From Burkholderiales bacterium (lineage in GTDB: Bacteria; Pseudomonadota; Gammaproteobacteria; Burkholderiales; Burkholderiaceae_D), in NCBI GenBank assembly GCA_016197345.1, contig JACPVY010000117.1:1-7390 (forward strand): a stretch of 7,390 bases of DNA. The letters run 5' to 3'. Below the pieces are notes generated by a model. It searched no databases. It saw only the letters and a list, made by a program, of their open reading frames with translations, and was not told the DNA's origin. A program made the position numbers and the translations under genes. Positions 1-6,307 of this stretch are shown here, one piece after another (the first letter of the stretch is position 1; every line of letters begins with the position of its first letter).

Positions 1-1829
1 GGCGCCGTGATCTCAAACACTTCGCTGGTTTTGGTGTTGGTCAACATAATCGAGCGATTCAAGTCATGCGGGCTAAAGCGTACGCTCCCTTGACCACTCA
101 ATGAAATCGAATTACTTTGCGAAGTCGGCAGACTGACGTTATCACCGATGATGAAAATGCCGTCGTTAAATGTCGGCGAATTTGCATGCAGGGTCGCGCC
201 TTCTGCCAAGATTACACTGCCATTAGGCGCCACCGAATTGAGCTTCAGTTGTCCGTCGCCGCTATCGATCGCCGCAGATGCACCGAGGTGAATGTTGCCG
301 CCATTGAGCGTCACCGCCCCGTTCGCGCTATTTATCGCACCGTTCGCGCTGACATCCCCACGCGCCGTGACCGTCACTGCGCCGCCAGTGGTGCTGAGCT
401 TACCAAGCACGATGTTGGCGTTGTTATAGTTGGCTGTACCCGAGGTGATCGTGATAGAGCCCGTGCCTTGGGCGGCGAATTCCAGATTCGCGCCATGTGA
501 CCTGCCGGTCAAATCAATGCCATTGGTGACGATTTGGTCGCCGCCGCCGTTGCGCGTGCTCATCGTCAGGTTCACACCATTTTGCAAGGCCACTTTGCCA
601 TTGTTAAAGGTGCCAGACGTGAGGATTTGCTCCCTAGCTTCCAAAACGATGTTGCTGCCGATGCCCTCTAATTCACTTTGATAGACGGTAGAAATCGCGT
701 CGGCATAGTTAATTGTGCCGCTGGTGCTAGCGCCTTTAAAATCGCTCGTGCCATCGCTTGCACTATCGTTGGTACCGCCGACGATAGTCAGTACAGCAGG
801 ATCAAGTAAGAGCGTGCCGTTTTTACCTGTGCCTTTCAGGCCGTTCGCATCTTTCCCAGCGGCCATTGCCACTTTGCCATGGAAATCGAGCTTATTCTTA
901 CCCGATACTTCCATGAAACCACCATTCCCGGTTGGCCCAGCGCCATTTGCGGAAAGACTGCCGTAGGCTTGCGTTAAATTGTCGGACCAGACTACAACTT
1001 TGCCGCCGTCGCCAGCACGAGTCGCATCGGCTTTAATTGTCACTTGTTTGCCGACAAAACTTTGTTCCGCATTCGGGATGGCGGCATTACTGCCGTGATA
1101 ATCCCCTCCAAGCAAAATCGTGCCGCCTTTGCTCGCACCGCTGGCATCAAGCTCGGCATCGCCATTGGCAATCACGTCGCCATTGGGCGCATTGATCAAG
1201 CCATTATTTTCGACATTGGGGGCCAGTAAGAACACTTGCCCACCGCTAGGGGTGGTGATATTGCCGCGATTTTCGACTTTGCCAGCCGTTGCGCCTTGCG
1301 TGAATTGATTTTTGCCAGCGAGAAAATCGGCATTTGTCATGTTGAGGCTAGAAGCGACTAAGCCATTCACATCGACCCTAGCGCCCTTGCCAAACAAGAC
1401 ACCGTTAGGATTAATTAAAAAGACTTTGCCGTTCGATTGCAGCGCGCCCAGAATTTGCGAGGAGTAGTTGCCTGTCACCCGATTCAATACGCTACTGCCC
1501 GCATTGGGCTGCACGAATTTCGTCACTTCATTGGGGTCGATGCTGAAATTTTGCCAATTGATTATGGCGTTGGCGCTCTTGGTGATCGTCAGTATAGTGC
1601 CTTGCTGTACGAGGTCCGCTTTGCCACTCACCACTTGCGAGCCATTCGGGTTGGCGATAGCGAGGCCAAAGCAAGCTAATAACATCAGCGGTAGCGGTCT
1701 TAACAGACCCGCCCACCGTGCCCGATGTTGCTGGGCGCAAGGCTGGGTAGTAAGGAGATCGCTGCTCGCACCTTGGCCGTTGTGGTCAATTTGACCGCTT
1801 TGGCTGATTTCGCATTGCTTGGTCTTCAT
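1..1829 (-). CDS. TpsA-type filamentous haemagglutinin exoprotein, N-terminal part (3' end outside window)
   Basis: The frame is open from the ATG at 1829 to the left edge (609 codons). The start follows GAGGGAA with good spacing. Residues 1-40 form a long polar, basic N-region; residues 41-58 are a hydrophobic signal core (LLRPLPLMLLACFGLAIA), with cleavage likely near 58-60. The TPS secretion domain follows, with the typical NWQNFSID (about 91-98), the INPNGVLFGKGA block (about 139-150, NPNG at 140-143) and VNGLVASS. Further family hallmarks are GGKVVVWSD (W281), GNGGFMEVSG and GTLLLDP (D343). The remainder is Gly/Asn/Thr-rich beta-helix sequence with SANGA-type repeats. The product should be exported by Sec, cross the outer membrane through its TpsB partner and act at the surface as an adhesin or haemagglutinin; the C-terminus that would decide its activity is not visible. 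The adjacent tpsB is broken, so secretion may depend on another transporter. The family call is firm; the specific function is unknown. Confidence 0.9.
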   Translation of the reverse strand, partial: MKTKQCEISQSGQIDHNGQGASSDLLTTQPCAQQHRARWAGLLRPLPLMLLACFGLAIANPNGSQVVSGKADLVQQGTILTITKSANAIINWQNFSIDPNEVTKFVQPNAGSSVLNRVTGNYSSQILGALQSNGKVFLINPNGVLFGKGARVDVNGLVASSLNMTNADFLAGKNQFTQGATAGKVENRGNITTPSGGQVFLLAPNVENNGLINAPNGDVIANGDAELDASGASKGGTILLGGDYHGSNAAIPNAEQSFVGKQVTIKADATRAGDGGKVVVWSDNLTQAYGSLSANGAGPTGNGGFMEVSGKNKLDFHGKVAMAAGKDANGLKGTGKNGTLLLDPAVLTIVGGTNDSASDGTSDFKGASTSGTINYADAISTVYQSELEGIGSNIVLEAREQILTSGTFNNGKVALQNGVNLTMSTRNGGGDQIVTNGIDLTGRSHGANLEFAAQGTGSITITSGTANYNNANIVLGKLSTTGGAVTVTARGDVSANGAINSANGAVTLNGGNIHLGASAAIDSGDGQLKLNSVAPNGSVILAEGATLHANSPTFNDGIFIIGDNVSLPTSQSNSISLSGQGSVRFSPHDLNRSIMLTNTKTSEVFEITA

Positions 1830-1833
1830 GTTC

Positions 1834-1840
1834 TTCCCTC
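1834..1840 (-). promoter_or_regulatory. Ribosome binding site of tpsA
   Basis: GAGGGAA lies upstream of the ATG at 1829, with seven bases between the GAGG core and the start codon. It selects this start over the internal ATG at codon 49, which would cut away the basic region before the signal core. The last base of the hairpin at 1840-1858 overlaps the first G of this site. Confidence 0.75.
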
Positions 1841-1901
1841 TTTTGACTGACGCAAAAGTTAGGGCAACGCTGCTTATGATGCAAGCCAAAGCACCGCCCT
1901 A
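1840..1901 (-). promoter_or_regulatory. Hairpin-rich 5' leader of tpsA
   Basis: Two perfect inverted repeats are visible. The hairpin next to the ribosome binding site has CTTTTG and CAAAAG arms (1853-1858 and 1840-1845) around a seven-base loop. A larger one has TAGGGC/GCCCTA arms (1896-1901 and 1860-1865) enclosing a small GCTT/AAGC stem (1883-1886 and 1872-1875). They fall within the predicted transcript and could affect translation of tpsA. I do not recognise a known riboswitch class. Confidence 0.35.
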
Positions 1902-1920
1902 GCCTTACCTCTTTCAATTC

Positions 1921-1948
1921 AGCATACAACATTAATAAATTTTGTCAG
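1921..1948 (-). promoter_or_regulatory. Predicted sigma70-type promoter of tpsA
   Basis: On the minus strand CTGACA (1948-1943) is separated by 16 AT-rich bases from TATGCT (1926-1921). Both hexamers are close to the TTGACA/TATAAT consensus. Transcription would start near 1914, giving a leader of about 85 bases. This implies that tpsA can be transcribed independently of the damaged tpsB gene. Confidence 0.5.
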
Positions 1949-1978
1949 TGTCATTATTTTGCGCTGTCATCTCTGACA
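1943..1978. promoter_or_regulatory. TGTCA repeat cluster, possible operator upstream of tpsA
   Basis: Four copies of the pentamer TGTCA or its complement TGACA lie within 36 bases. Two are direct repeats at 1943-1947 and 1949-1953. Two form an inverted repeat at 1965-1969 and 1974-1978 with a four-base spacer. The first overlaps the proposed -35 box and the palindrome lies just upstream of it, as expected of a regulator site. The regulator is not identified; the pattern is not a CRP site (TGTGA-N6-TCACA). Confidence 0.4.
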
Positions 1979-2041
1979 AATAACGGCACCTGATGTATAT
2001 CGCTACCTTGCTTGTACTGCAATTTCTCGTGCTTCGCGGGG

Positions 2042-2076
2042 AAATTTTCATTGCCGCTTGGCATCAAGCAAAATTT
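2042..2076 (-). terminator. Possible hairpin terminator or processing site after tpsB
   Basis: About 40 bases beyond the tpsB stop, AAATTTT and AAAATTT (2076-2070 and 2048-2042) can pair around an inner GCTTG/CAAGC stem with a four-base loop. The 3' side has only three Ts followed by CCCC, so it is not a strong intrinsic terminator. It may mark the end of the tpsB transcript or a processing point. Confidence 0.25.
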
Positions 2077-2116
2077 GGACCTGCATTTTGTACCTATCCG
2101 GCTCCGTCGTCACGCG

Positions 2117-3588
2117 TCAATACGATAGATTGACTTTGAAATGCATTTGATTTTTCGCTTTGCCTGCAATGCCACCCGTATTGATGACATGGCCCCAATC
2201 AATTTGCCCGCTGAGGTAGCGGCTCATCAAAAAGCGCCACCCTAAGCCGACACTGCCGATGGTTGCCCGTTCTTGTTCGCCCGCCAGCGCATTGTTGCGG
2301 CTGGCATAAGCGCCATCGTAAAACAGCACCAAGCGGCATTGCACGGGTGTCTCGCCAATGTTGTTACACCAATTCGGGGAATACACTTCGGCATTGATTT
2401 GCAAGCCAGAGTCGTTCGCTAATTCACGCTCATTAAAGCCGCGCACTGAGCTGGCGCCCCCTGCCCCGAATTGTTCGCCCGGCACCAAGGCGTCGCGGGT
2501 GTATTGACCATTTGCGGCTAAGCGCAATTGCCAATCCTTGGCAAAGCTCAAGTTCATGCCAGCGCTATAGCGCAGCAAGGTATAGCTTGCTTTGGCGCCA
2601 CTACGCACTGCGTTAAAGTCAGCGCTATTGCCATCTGTACCGCCGGGTATATTGCGGAGCAGACCCAAGGTGAAATTCAGCTCGCCATTTTTGATGGGTT
2701 TATTACCGCTATAGGTCACGCTCAGCGGATGCACCGTCACATCTTTGCCGAGTTGCGTGCCTTTCAATTCGACGCTATTGATGAACGCCTTGTAGTCAAG
2801 ACCATACGAAAGCTTCGGTTCGTAATCACCGAAGCGGCCCAGATTATGGTTATAGCGCACGCCAAAAACACGGCCTTTACCACTGACCGCAAGGTCAAAC
2901 ACACCGGCCGACACGGTGCCAGAATCGACATCCGAATAACTAGCAAACAAATCGAGCGAATCGCCCACGCTATACAGTGGAATGTGATAGCCCGCGCCAT
3001 ACACCGCGACCTGACTTGGCTTTTCAATCGTGGTGGTGTATTGCAGGCTAGCGACGTGATCAAGGCCGAAAAGATTACTGTGTTGCCACAACAGCCCTAA
3101 GTGGGTTTTCCCGGTGGCCGTGGTGCCAGTATTATCGAGATTTGCGCCTAGCTTCCAGACGCGTTCGTCGGCAACTTTCAAGACGGCATTGACTTCGCCT
3201 TCTTTATCGCTGCTTTCAAGCTGGAGGGTGATTTTTTTGGCGGGATTTTCATTCGCCATGCGTAGACTTGCGGAGACTTTTTTGATGTTCGGCGTCTGCC
3301 CTTCCACCAATCCCGGCAAGCTGTGTCGGATATTTTCTGCGGTGAAGTAGGTTTGGCCATCGACCGTCACTTTGCCGATTTTGGTTTGCACCACCTTCAA
3401 TTTGACCACGCCTTGATTCAGCTCTTGTTCTGGCAATTCAACCTGCACCACATTAAAACCACGCTTGTGGTAGGCGGCTTCGCGGCAGGCGTAAGATTAT
3501 CGGCAGCCTGTACGTAGCCACCTTGAAGTTGACAGATAAGAGCAAGGGCCGAGCTTGCAACTACGCGCGAAATTGTCTGTTTCATCAT
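2117..3588 (-). pseudogene. TpsB outer-membrane transporter (ShlB/FhaC/HecB family), broken by an out-of-frame deletion in the first POTRA domain
   Basis: This is the transporter of a two-partner secretion system, an Omp85-like 16-strand barrel with two periplasmic POTRA domains that exports the cognate TpsA. The main frame gives 444 residues from a GTG at 3451 to the TGA at 2117, and stays open upstream to a stop at 3497-3499. It holds the end of POTRA 1 (EAAYHKRGFNVVQVELPEQ, partly upstream of the GTG), POTRA 2 (about 22-95), then the barrel with the conserved VRGF motif (336-339), a Cys pair at 362/372 and a terminal aromatic (NLSY). The signal peptide lies in a different frame (ATG at 3588 or 3585). 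Between its AADNLTPAA end and REAAYHKRG, roughly 50-80 codons normally holding the linker and first half of POTRA 1 are absent and the frame changes. A single-base sequencing error cannot explain this loss; an assembly deletion could. Unless rescued, no exported transporter should be made. Confidence 0.8.
3418..3588 (-). CDS. Signal-peptide fragment of tpsB (5' remnant, out of frame with the rest)
   Basis: This 56-codon frame begins MMKQTISRVVASSALALIC and has a basic start, a hydrophobic core (about 9-21) and a likely signal peptidase I site around VQAA (26-29). After TPAA (33-36) it runs through the deletion junction in the wrong frame and ends at a TGA at 3418-3420 after the meaningless tail CRLNCQNKS. 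A weak AGAG precedes the ATG pair. It is best read as the 5' end of the damaged tpsB. Its stop lies about 30 bases beyond the first possible GTG of the downstream frame, so translational coupling could yield the barrel without a signal peptide. Confidence 0.6.
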   Translation of the reverse strand: MMKQTISRVVASSALALICQLQGGYVQAADNLTPAAKPPTTSVVLMWCRLNCQNKS

Positions 3589-3608
3589 CGTTATCTCTAT
3601 CCAAACTT

Positions 3609-3717
3609 TTGTCACTAGCGCAGCGCGGGTTCGCTGTGCTAGCGCGGGGAATGCCTTTCGGCTACCGGCCTTTGGTTGCAAGCCAAGCGCAACGCTGATG
3701 CTTAGGCTGGCGGGTGA
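3609..3717 (-). ncRNA. Putative structured leader RNA upstream of tpsB
   Basis: The segment has several nested inverted repeats. GTCAC near 3717-3713 can pair with GTGAC near 3615-3611 to close it. GCC(T)AAGC and GCTTGGC form a seven-pair stem with one bulge; GTTGC/GCAAC form an alternative stem overlapping it. A GAAA-capped GCC/GGC mini-hairpin follows. CTAGCACAGCG pairs with CGCTGCGCTAG (3642-3632 and 3625-3615) apart from one mismatch. It ends about 25 bases before the tpsB start. The mutually exclusive stems would fit a regulatory leader. It lacks the conserved core of the c-di-GMP-I riboswitch and matches no class I know. Structure is inferred by eye only. Confidence 0.3.
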
Positions 3718-3916
3718 CCAACCAATTGCGCGGCGTTCGTGGCGCTGCCAGACATGAATTCGGCTGCACCGCATCCACATAGCGCATTGTCAACTGTATC
3801 AAAAACTATTTCCAAACATTTGCGTGAAAAGCGCAGGCAAATGCAGCATTTTCTGGCTCTGAGGCCATTTTTAAGCGCAGATTTGCAACAACCTGCTGCC
3901 GCCGCCATTAAACAAT

Positions 3917-3938
3917 AAAAATATTGCAATATATTTTT
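3917..3938. terminator. AT-rich hairpin, possible terminator after the cyclase gene
   Basis: AAAAATAT (3917-3924) and ATATTTTT (3931-3938) are perfect inverted repeats around a six-base loop, starting about 35 bases beyond the cyclase stop. Both strands present a T-run on the 3' side, so it could act in either direction, but a stem made only of A:T pairs is weak. It is the best candidate for ending the signalling transcript before the tps genes. Confidence 0.35.
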
Positions 3939-3972
3939 TCCATTATTCAAACCAATTAAGCGCAGAAATTCT

Positions 3973-6243
3973 TTACTTCGTTTCAAACGTTGTCACGCCA
4001 TCCCAATCTTCTCCTGGTGGGTGGAGGCGATAATAGGCAATCCGTTTTTGATATAGTTTGTACAAATAATTATCGGGGTCACGCTTGAGTAATTCCCGCA
4101 AGACGTCTTCAGCATGATCCCAGCGCTGTTGCATGACCAATCCATAAGCCATATGCCAGCGCTCGACCTCCATGCGCAATTGCGGGCTAACAGTCGAAGC
4201 GGCGGCGATAGGTTCGAAAATTGGAATGGGTTCGTTCTTGCCTTTGACGCGCACACAATCCAGTTGCCGATAAAAATATTCAGGCGCTGCTTGTTTGGTC
4301 GATTCGCCAACCACTAGGCCGACGCCATATTGTTTGGTAATGCCTTCCAAACGCGAACCTAAATTGACGGCATCTCCCATCACGGTGTAAGCACGCCGCA
4401 CATTCGAACCCATGTCACCGACGTGCATTTGCCCTGTATTCAAGCCAATACCGATTTTTAGCGGCGGCCAACCACGGGAAATGAAGTCTTTATTCAATTG
4501 TTCGGCAGTTTCCAACATCTTTAACGCGCTACCCACCGCACGACTAGCGTGGTCAGGCAAGGCAATCGGTGCCCCCCAAAACGCCATCACTGCGTCACCG
4601 ATGTACTTGTCGAGTGTGCCGCGATTATTGCGGATGTCAGCTGACATCGCCGTCAGATAGATGTTGATGTATTCGCGCAAAGCTTTTGGTGTCAGCCCTT
4701 CGGAAATCGTCGTGAAACCACGCACATCGACAAACAACACGGTCAATTCACGGCTTTCGCCTTCCATGTTGTAGTCTTGTGGATGGTCCGCCATTTCGGC
4801 CACCAACTCGGGGGCAACATATTCACCAAACAATTGCACAATTGCTTGCCGATTACGAAATTCAAAGAAATAGCCCCACACCACATCCAACACAAAGAGG
4901 CTACCGATCAACAGCAAGGGATTCGCTAGATTGAGTACTGCATCATGGCGGTGATACAACCAGAAATTGCCAGCCACCACCGCCACAGCGCTGGCACTAG
5001 CGAGCGAAATCGAAGGTAATGGGGACAGTACCGGCAAAATAAAGCAGAGCGCAATCCCCAAGACCAAGACCAAGGTAATTTCTGCGCCGACGGCGTAATC
5101 TGGTCGATGTTTAAATTGGTCATCAAGGATAGAGCGAATGACATTGGCGTGTACTTCCACCCCCGGATATTCACTACTGACCGGCGTCGCGCGCAAGTCA
5201 TTCAAGCCGGCAGCGGTGGTGCCAACCAGCATAATTGTCCCTTTGAGTTCTTCTTGCGGAATACGTTGTTGCAGCACATCGCTGGCTGAAATATAGCGAA
5301 ACGCACCACCTTTGGGACCACCGACGCCACGGTATTGAATCGCTGTGGCTAATTTTTCACCAATCGGGATGCGGGTATTTTTACCCGGGGCAAAGATAGC
5401 AATCGCATCCAAGCCACCCGCGCGCCGCTCGGATTCCGACATTTTATCGATGGTTTTTTGGAATAGTGGCTTGATCGCCGTCGCCTGCTTTGCTACTGCG
5501 GCAGTCGCTAACGAGAGCGATGGGTAATAACCATCACCGACTTTTGCCAATAGCGGCGAAGAACGCAAAATACCATCGGCATCCAAATCCGCGTTGAAAA
5601 AACCACCGGAACGGGCAGCCTGTTGCAAGCGCGCGAGATTGGCTTCATGCCCCTTTAGTTCGGGGGCCGGCAAACTGCGACCATTTAAATCTTCCTCGGT
5701 AAAAGCGGGCGCTGGCAACATGCCTTTGTGCTGTTGGTCGCTCAAAAAATAACCAAGCACGACAGGTTGACCACGCATCGCCTCTGCCATCAAGCCATCG
5801 TAATCGAGGCGCGCTTTCAGGCTTTCGAGCTTTTGACTAAATTCGGGGATGTTTTTTAAGTCATTTTGGCCAAGTTCTGCCAAAGTTTTATAGCCGGAAG
5901 AATTGTCTTCTTCGGTGAACATAATATCGAAGCCCACTGCGCTGGCTTGATAATAGCCCGTCATTTTGGTGATGAGTTGGGCGACCACATTGCGACTCCA
6001 AGGGAAGCGCCCCACTTCATTCAGGCTTTTTTCGTCAATGTCGATGATGACGATACGTTTGTCGAGTACGGGTTTTTCCATCCGCATTCGCAAACCATAG
6101 ATGAAAGTATCCGCCCGTTCAATCACGCCAGTATGTAACCCCGAGCCAATTTGAATGGCTGCTAGCAGGGTGATGAGCAAGCCTAGCGCCCAGCGCGCGC
6201 CATATTTTTGGCCATATTTGATTACCCATTGTCGCAAGATCAT
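3973..6243 (-). CDS. CHASE2 domain-containing class III adenylate cyclase, membrane-bound
   Basis: A complete 756-residue protein predicted to make cAMP from ATP at the inner membrane in response to a periplasmic signal. Order: a membrane helix (about 17-35); a periplasmic CHASE2 sensor (about 40-375) with the family's RIVIIDIDEKSL, GRFPWSR, VGFDIMF and late LVGTTAAGLNDLRATP / YPGVEVHANVI blocks; three helices (about 384-405, 411-430, 438-460); a short linker; and the cyclase domain (about 495-680). Catalytic residues are all visible: metal-binding D506 (LFVDVRGFT) and D550 (IGDAVMAFWG), adenine-selecting K546 and T620 (TVMGDAVNL), transition-state N627 and R631. Thr at 620 is the class IIIb arrangement. 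A helical tail (about 690-740, WDHAEDVLRELLKRDPDN) resembles a TPR unit. A GAGGGGAG ribosome site directly precedes the ATG. It follows the HD-GYP gene by 64 bases in the same direction, so co-transcription is likely. The sensed ligand is unknown. Confidence 0.95.
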   Translation of the reverse strand: MILRQWVIKYGQKYGARWALGLLITLLAAIQIGSGLHTGVIERADTFIYGLRMRMEKPVLDKRIVIIDIDEKSLNEVGRFPWSRNVVAQLITKMTGYYQASAVGFDIMFTEEDNSSGYKTLAELGQNDLKNIPEFSQKLESLKARLDYDGLMAEAMRGQPVVLGYFLSDQQHKGMLPAPAFTEEDLNGRSLPAPELKGHEANLARLQQAARSGGFFNADLDADGILRSSPLLAKVGDGYYPSLSLATAAVAKQATAIKPLFQKTIDKMSESERRAGGLDAIAIFAPGKNTRIPIGEKLATAIQYRGVGGPKGGAFRYISASDVLQQRIPQEELKGTIMLVGTTAAGLNDLRATPVSSEYPGVEVHANVIRSILDDQFKHRPDYAVGAEITLVLVLGIALCFILPVLSPLPSISLASASAVAVVAGNFWLYHRHDAVLNLANPLLLIGSLFVLDVVWGYFFEFRNRQAIVQLFGEYVAPELVAEMADHPQDYNMEGESRELTVLFVDVRGFTTISEGLTPKALREYINIYLTAMSADIRNNRGTLDKYIGDAVMAFWGAPIALPDHASRAVGSALKMLETAEQLNKDFISRGWPPLKIGIGLNTGQMHVGDMGSNVRRAYTVMGDAVNLGSRLEGITKQYGVGLVVGESTKQAAPEYFYRQLDCVRVKGKNEPIPIFEPIAAASTVSPQLRMEVERWHMAYGLVMQQRWDHAEDVLRELLKRDPDNYLYKLYQKRIAYYRLHPPGEDWDGVTTFETK

Positions 6244-6307
6244 CTCCCCTCACGCGGCCCTGCTATAGGTTTCAGCCATCGATCACGATCAACAGCTTAT
6301 ACATTGA
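6244..6307. other. Short gap between HD-GYP and cyclase genes with GATC-containing repeats
   Basis: This 64-base gap has no terminator-like structure, which supports co-transcription of the two signalling genes. It contains a tandem CGATCA repeat (6280-6291). A palindrome TTGATCAA (6304-6311) overlaps the stop codon of the HD-GYP gene. A possible but poorly spaced promoter (TTGATC, 19 bases, TATAGC on the minus strand) is not strong enough to call. The GAGGGGAG just before 6243 is the ribosome site of the cyclase. Confidence 0.5.

Larger units (their letters stand above)
3589..3972. other. Intergenic region between the cyclase gene and tpsB
   Basis: These 384 bases hold no gene I can support. 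The part next to the cyclase stop is AT-rich and carries the terminator-like hairpin at 3917-3938. The middle contains a TTGACA word on the minus strand (near 3790) without a convincing -10 box at the right distance, so a tpsB promoter is suspected but not located. The part next to tpsB is GC-rich and foldable (see 3609-3717). Short frames across it have no ribosome binding site and no family likeness. Confidence 0.6.

Noticed and set aside
117..1794. Plus-strand frames opposite tpsA
   Set aside because: They mirror the tpsA repeats; the minus-strand frame has a start, a ribosome site, a signal peptide and clear TPS-domain motifs.
1965..1978. CRP-cAMP binding site at the tpsA promoter
   Set aside because: The palindrome is TGTCA-N4-TGACA; CRP needs TGTGA-N6-TCACA, so both half-site and spacing differ.
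2528..3100. 190-codon plus-strand frame opposite tpsB
   Set aside because: It is antisense to the well-supported barrel domain and has no recognisable motif.
3440..3510. Programmed ribosomal frameshift joining the two tpsB frames
   Set aside because: No slippery heptamer is visible in the overlap, and a frameshift would not restore the missing half of POTRA 1.
3609..3720. c-di-GMP-I (GEMM) riboswitch in the tpsB leader
   Set aside because: A GGTAGCCG-like word and the signalling context suggested it, but the conserved GGCAAACC and GACGCAAAGC core elements are absent.
3702..3986. Small minus-strand gene between cyclase and tpsB
   Set aside because: It overlaps the cyclase end, crosses the terminator-like hairpin, has no ribosome site and gives a Cys-rich product without family likeness. 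The 17-codon frame inside it (3755-3702) also lacks a ribosome site.
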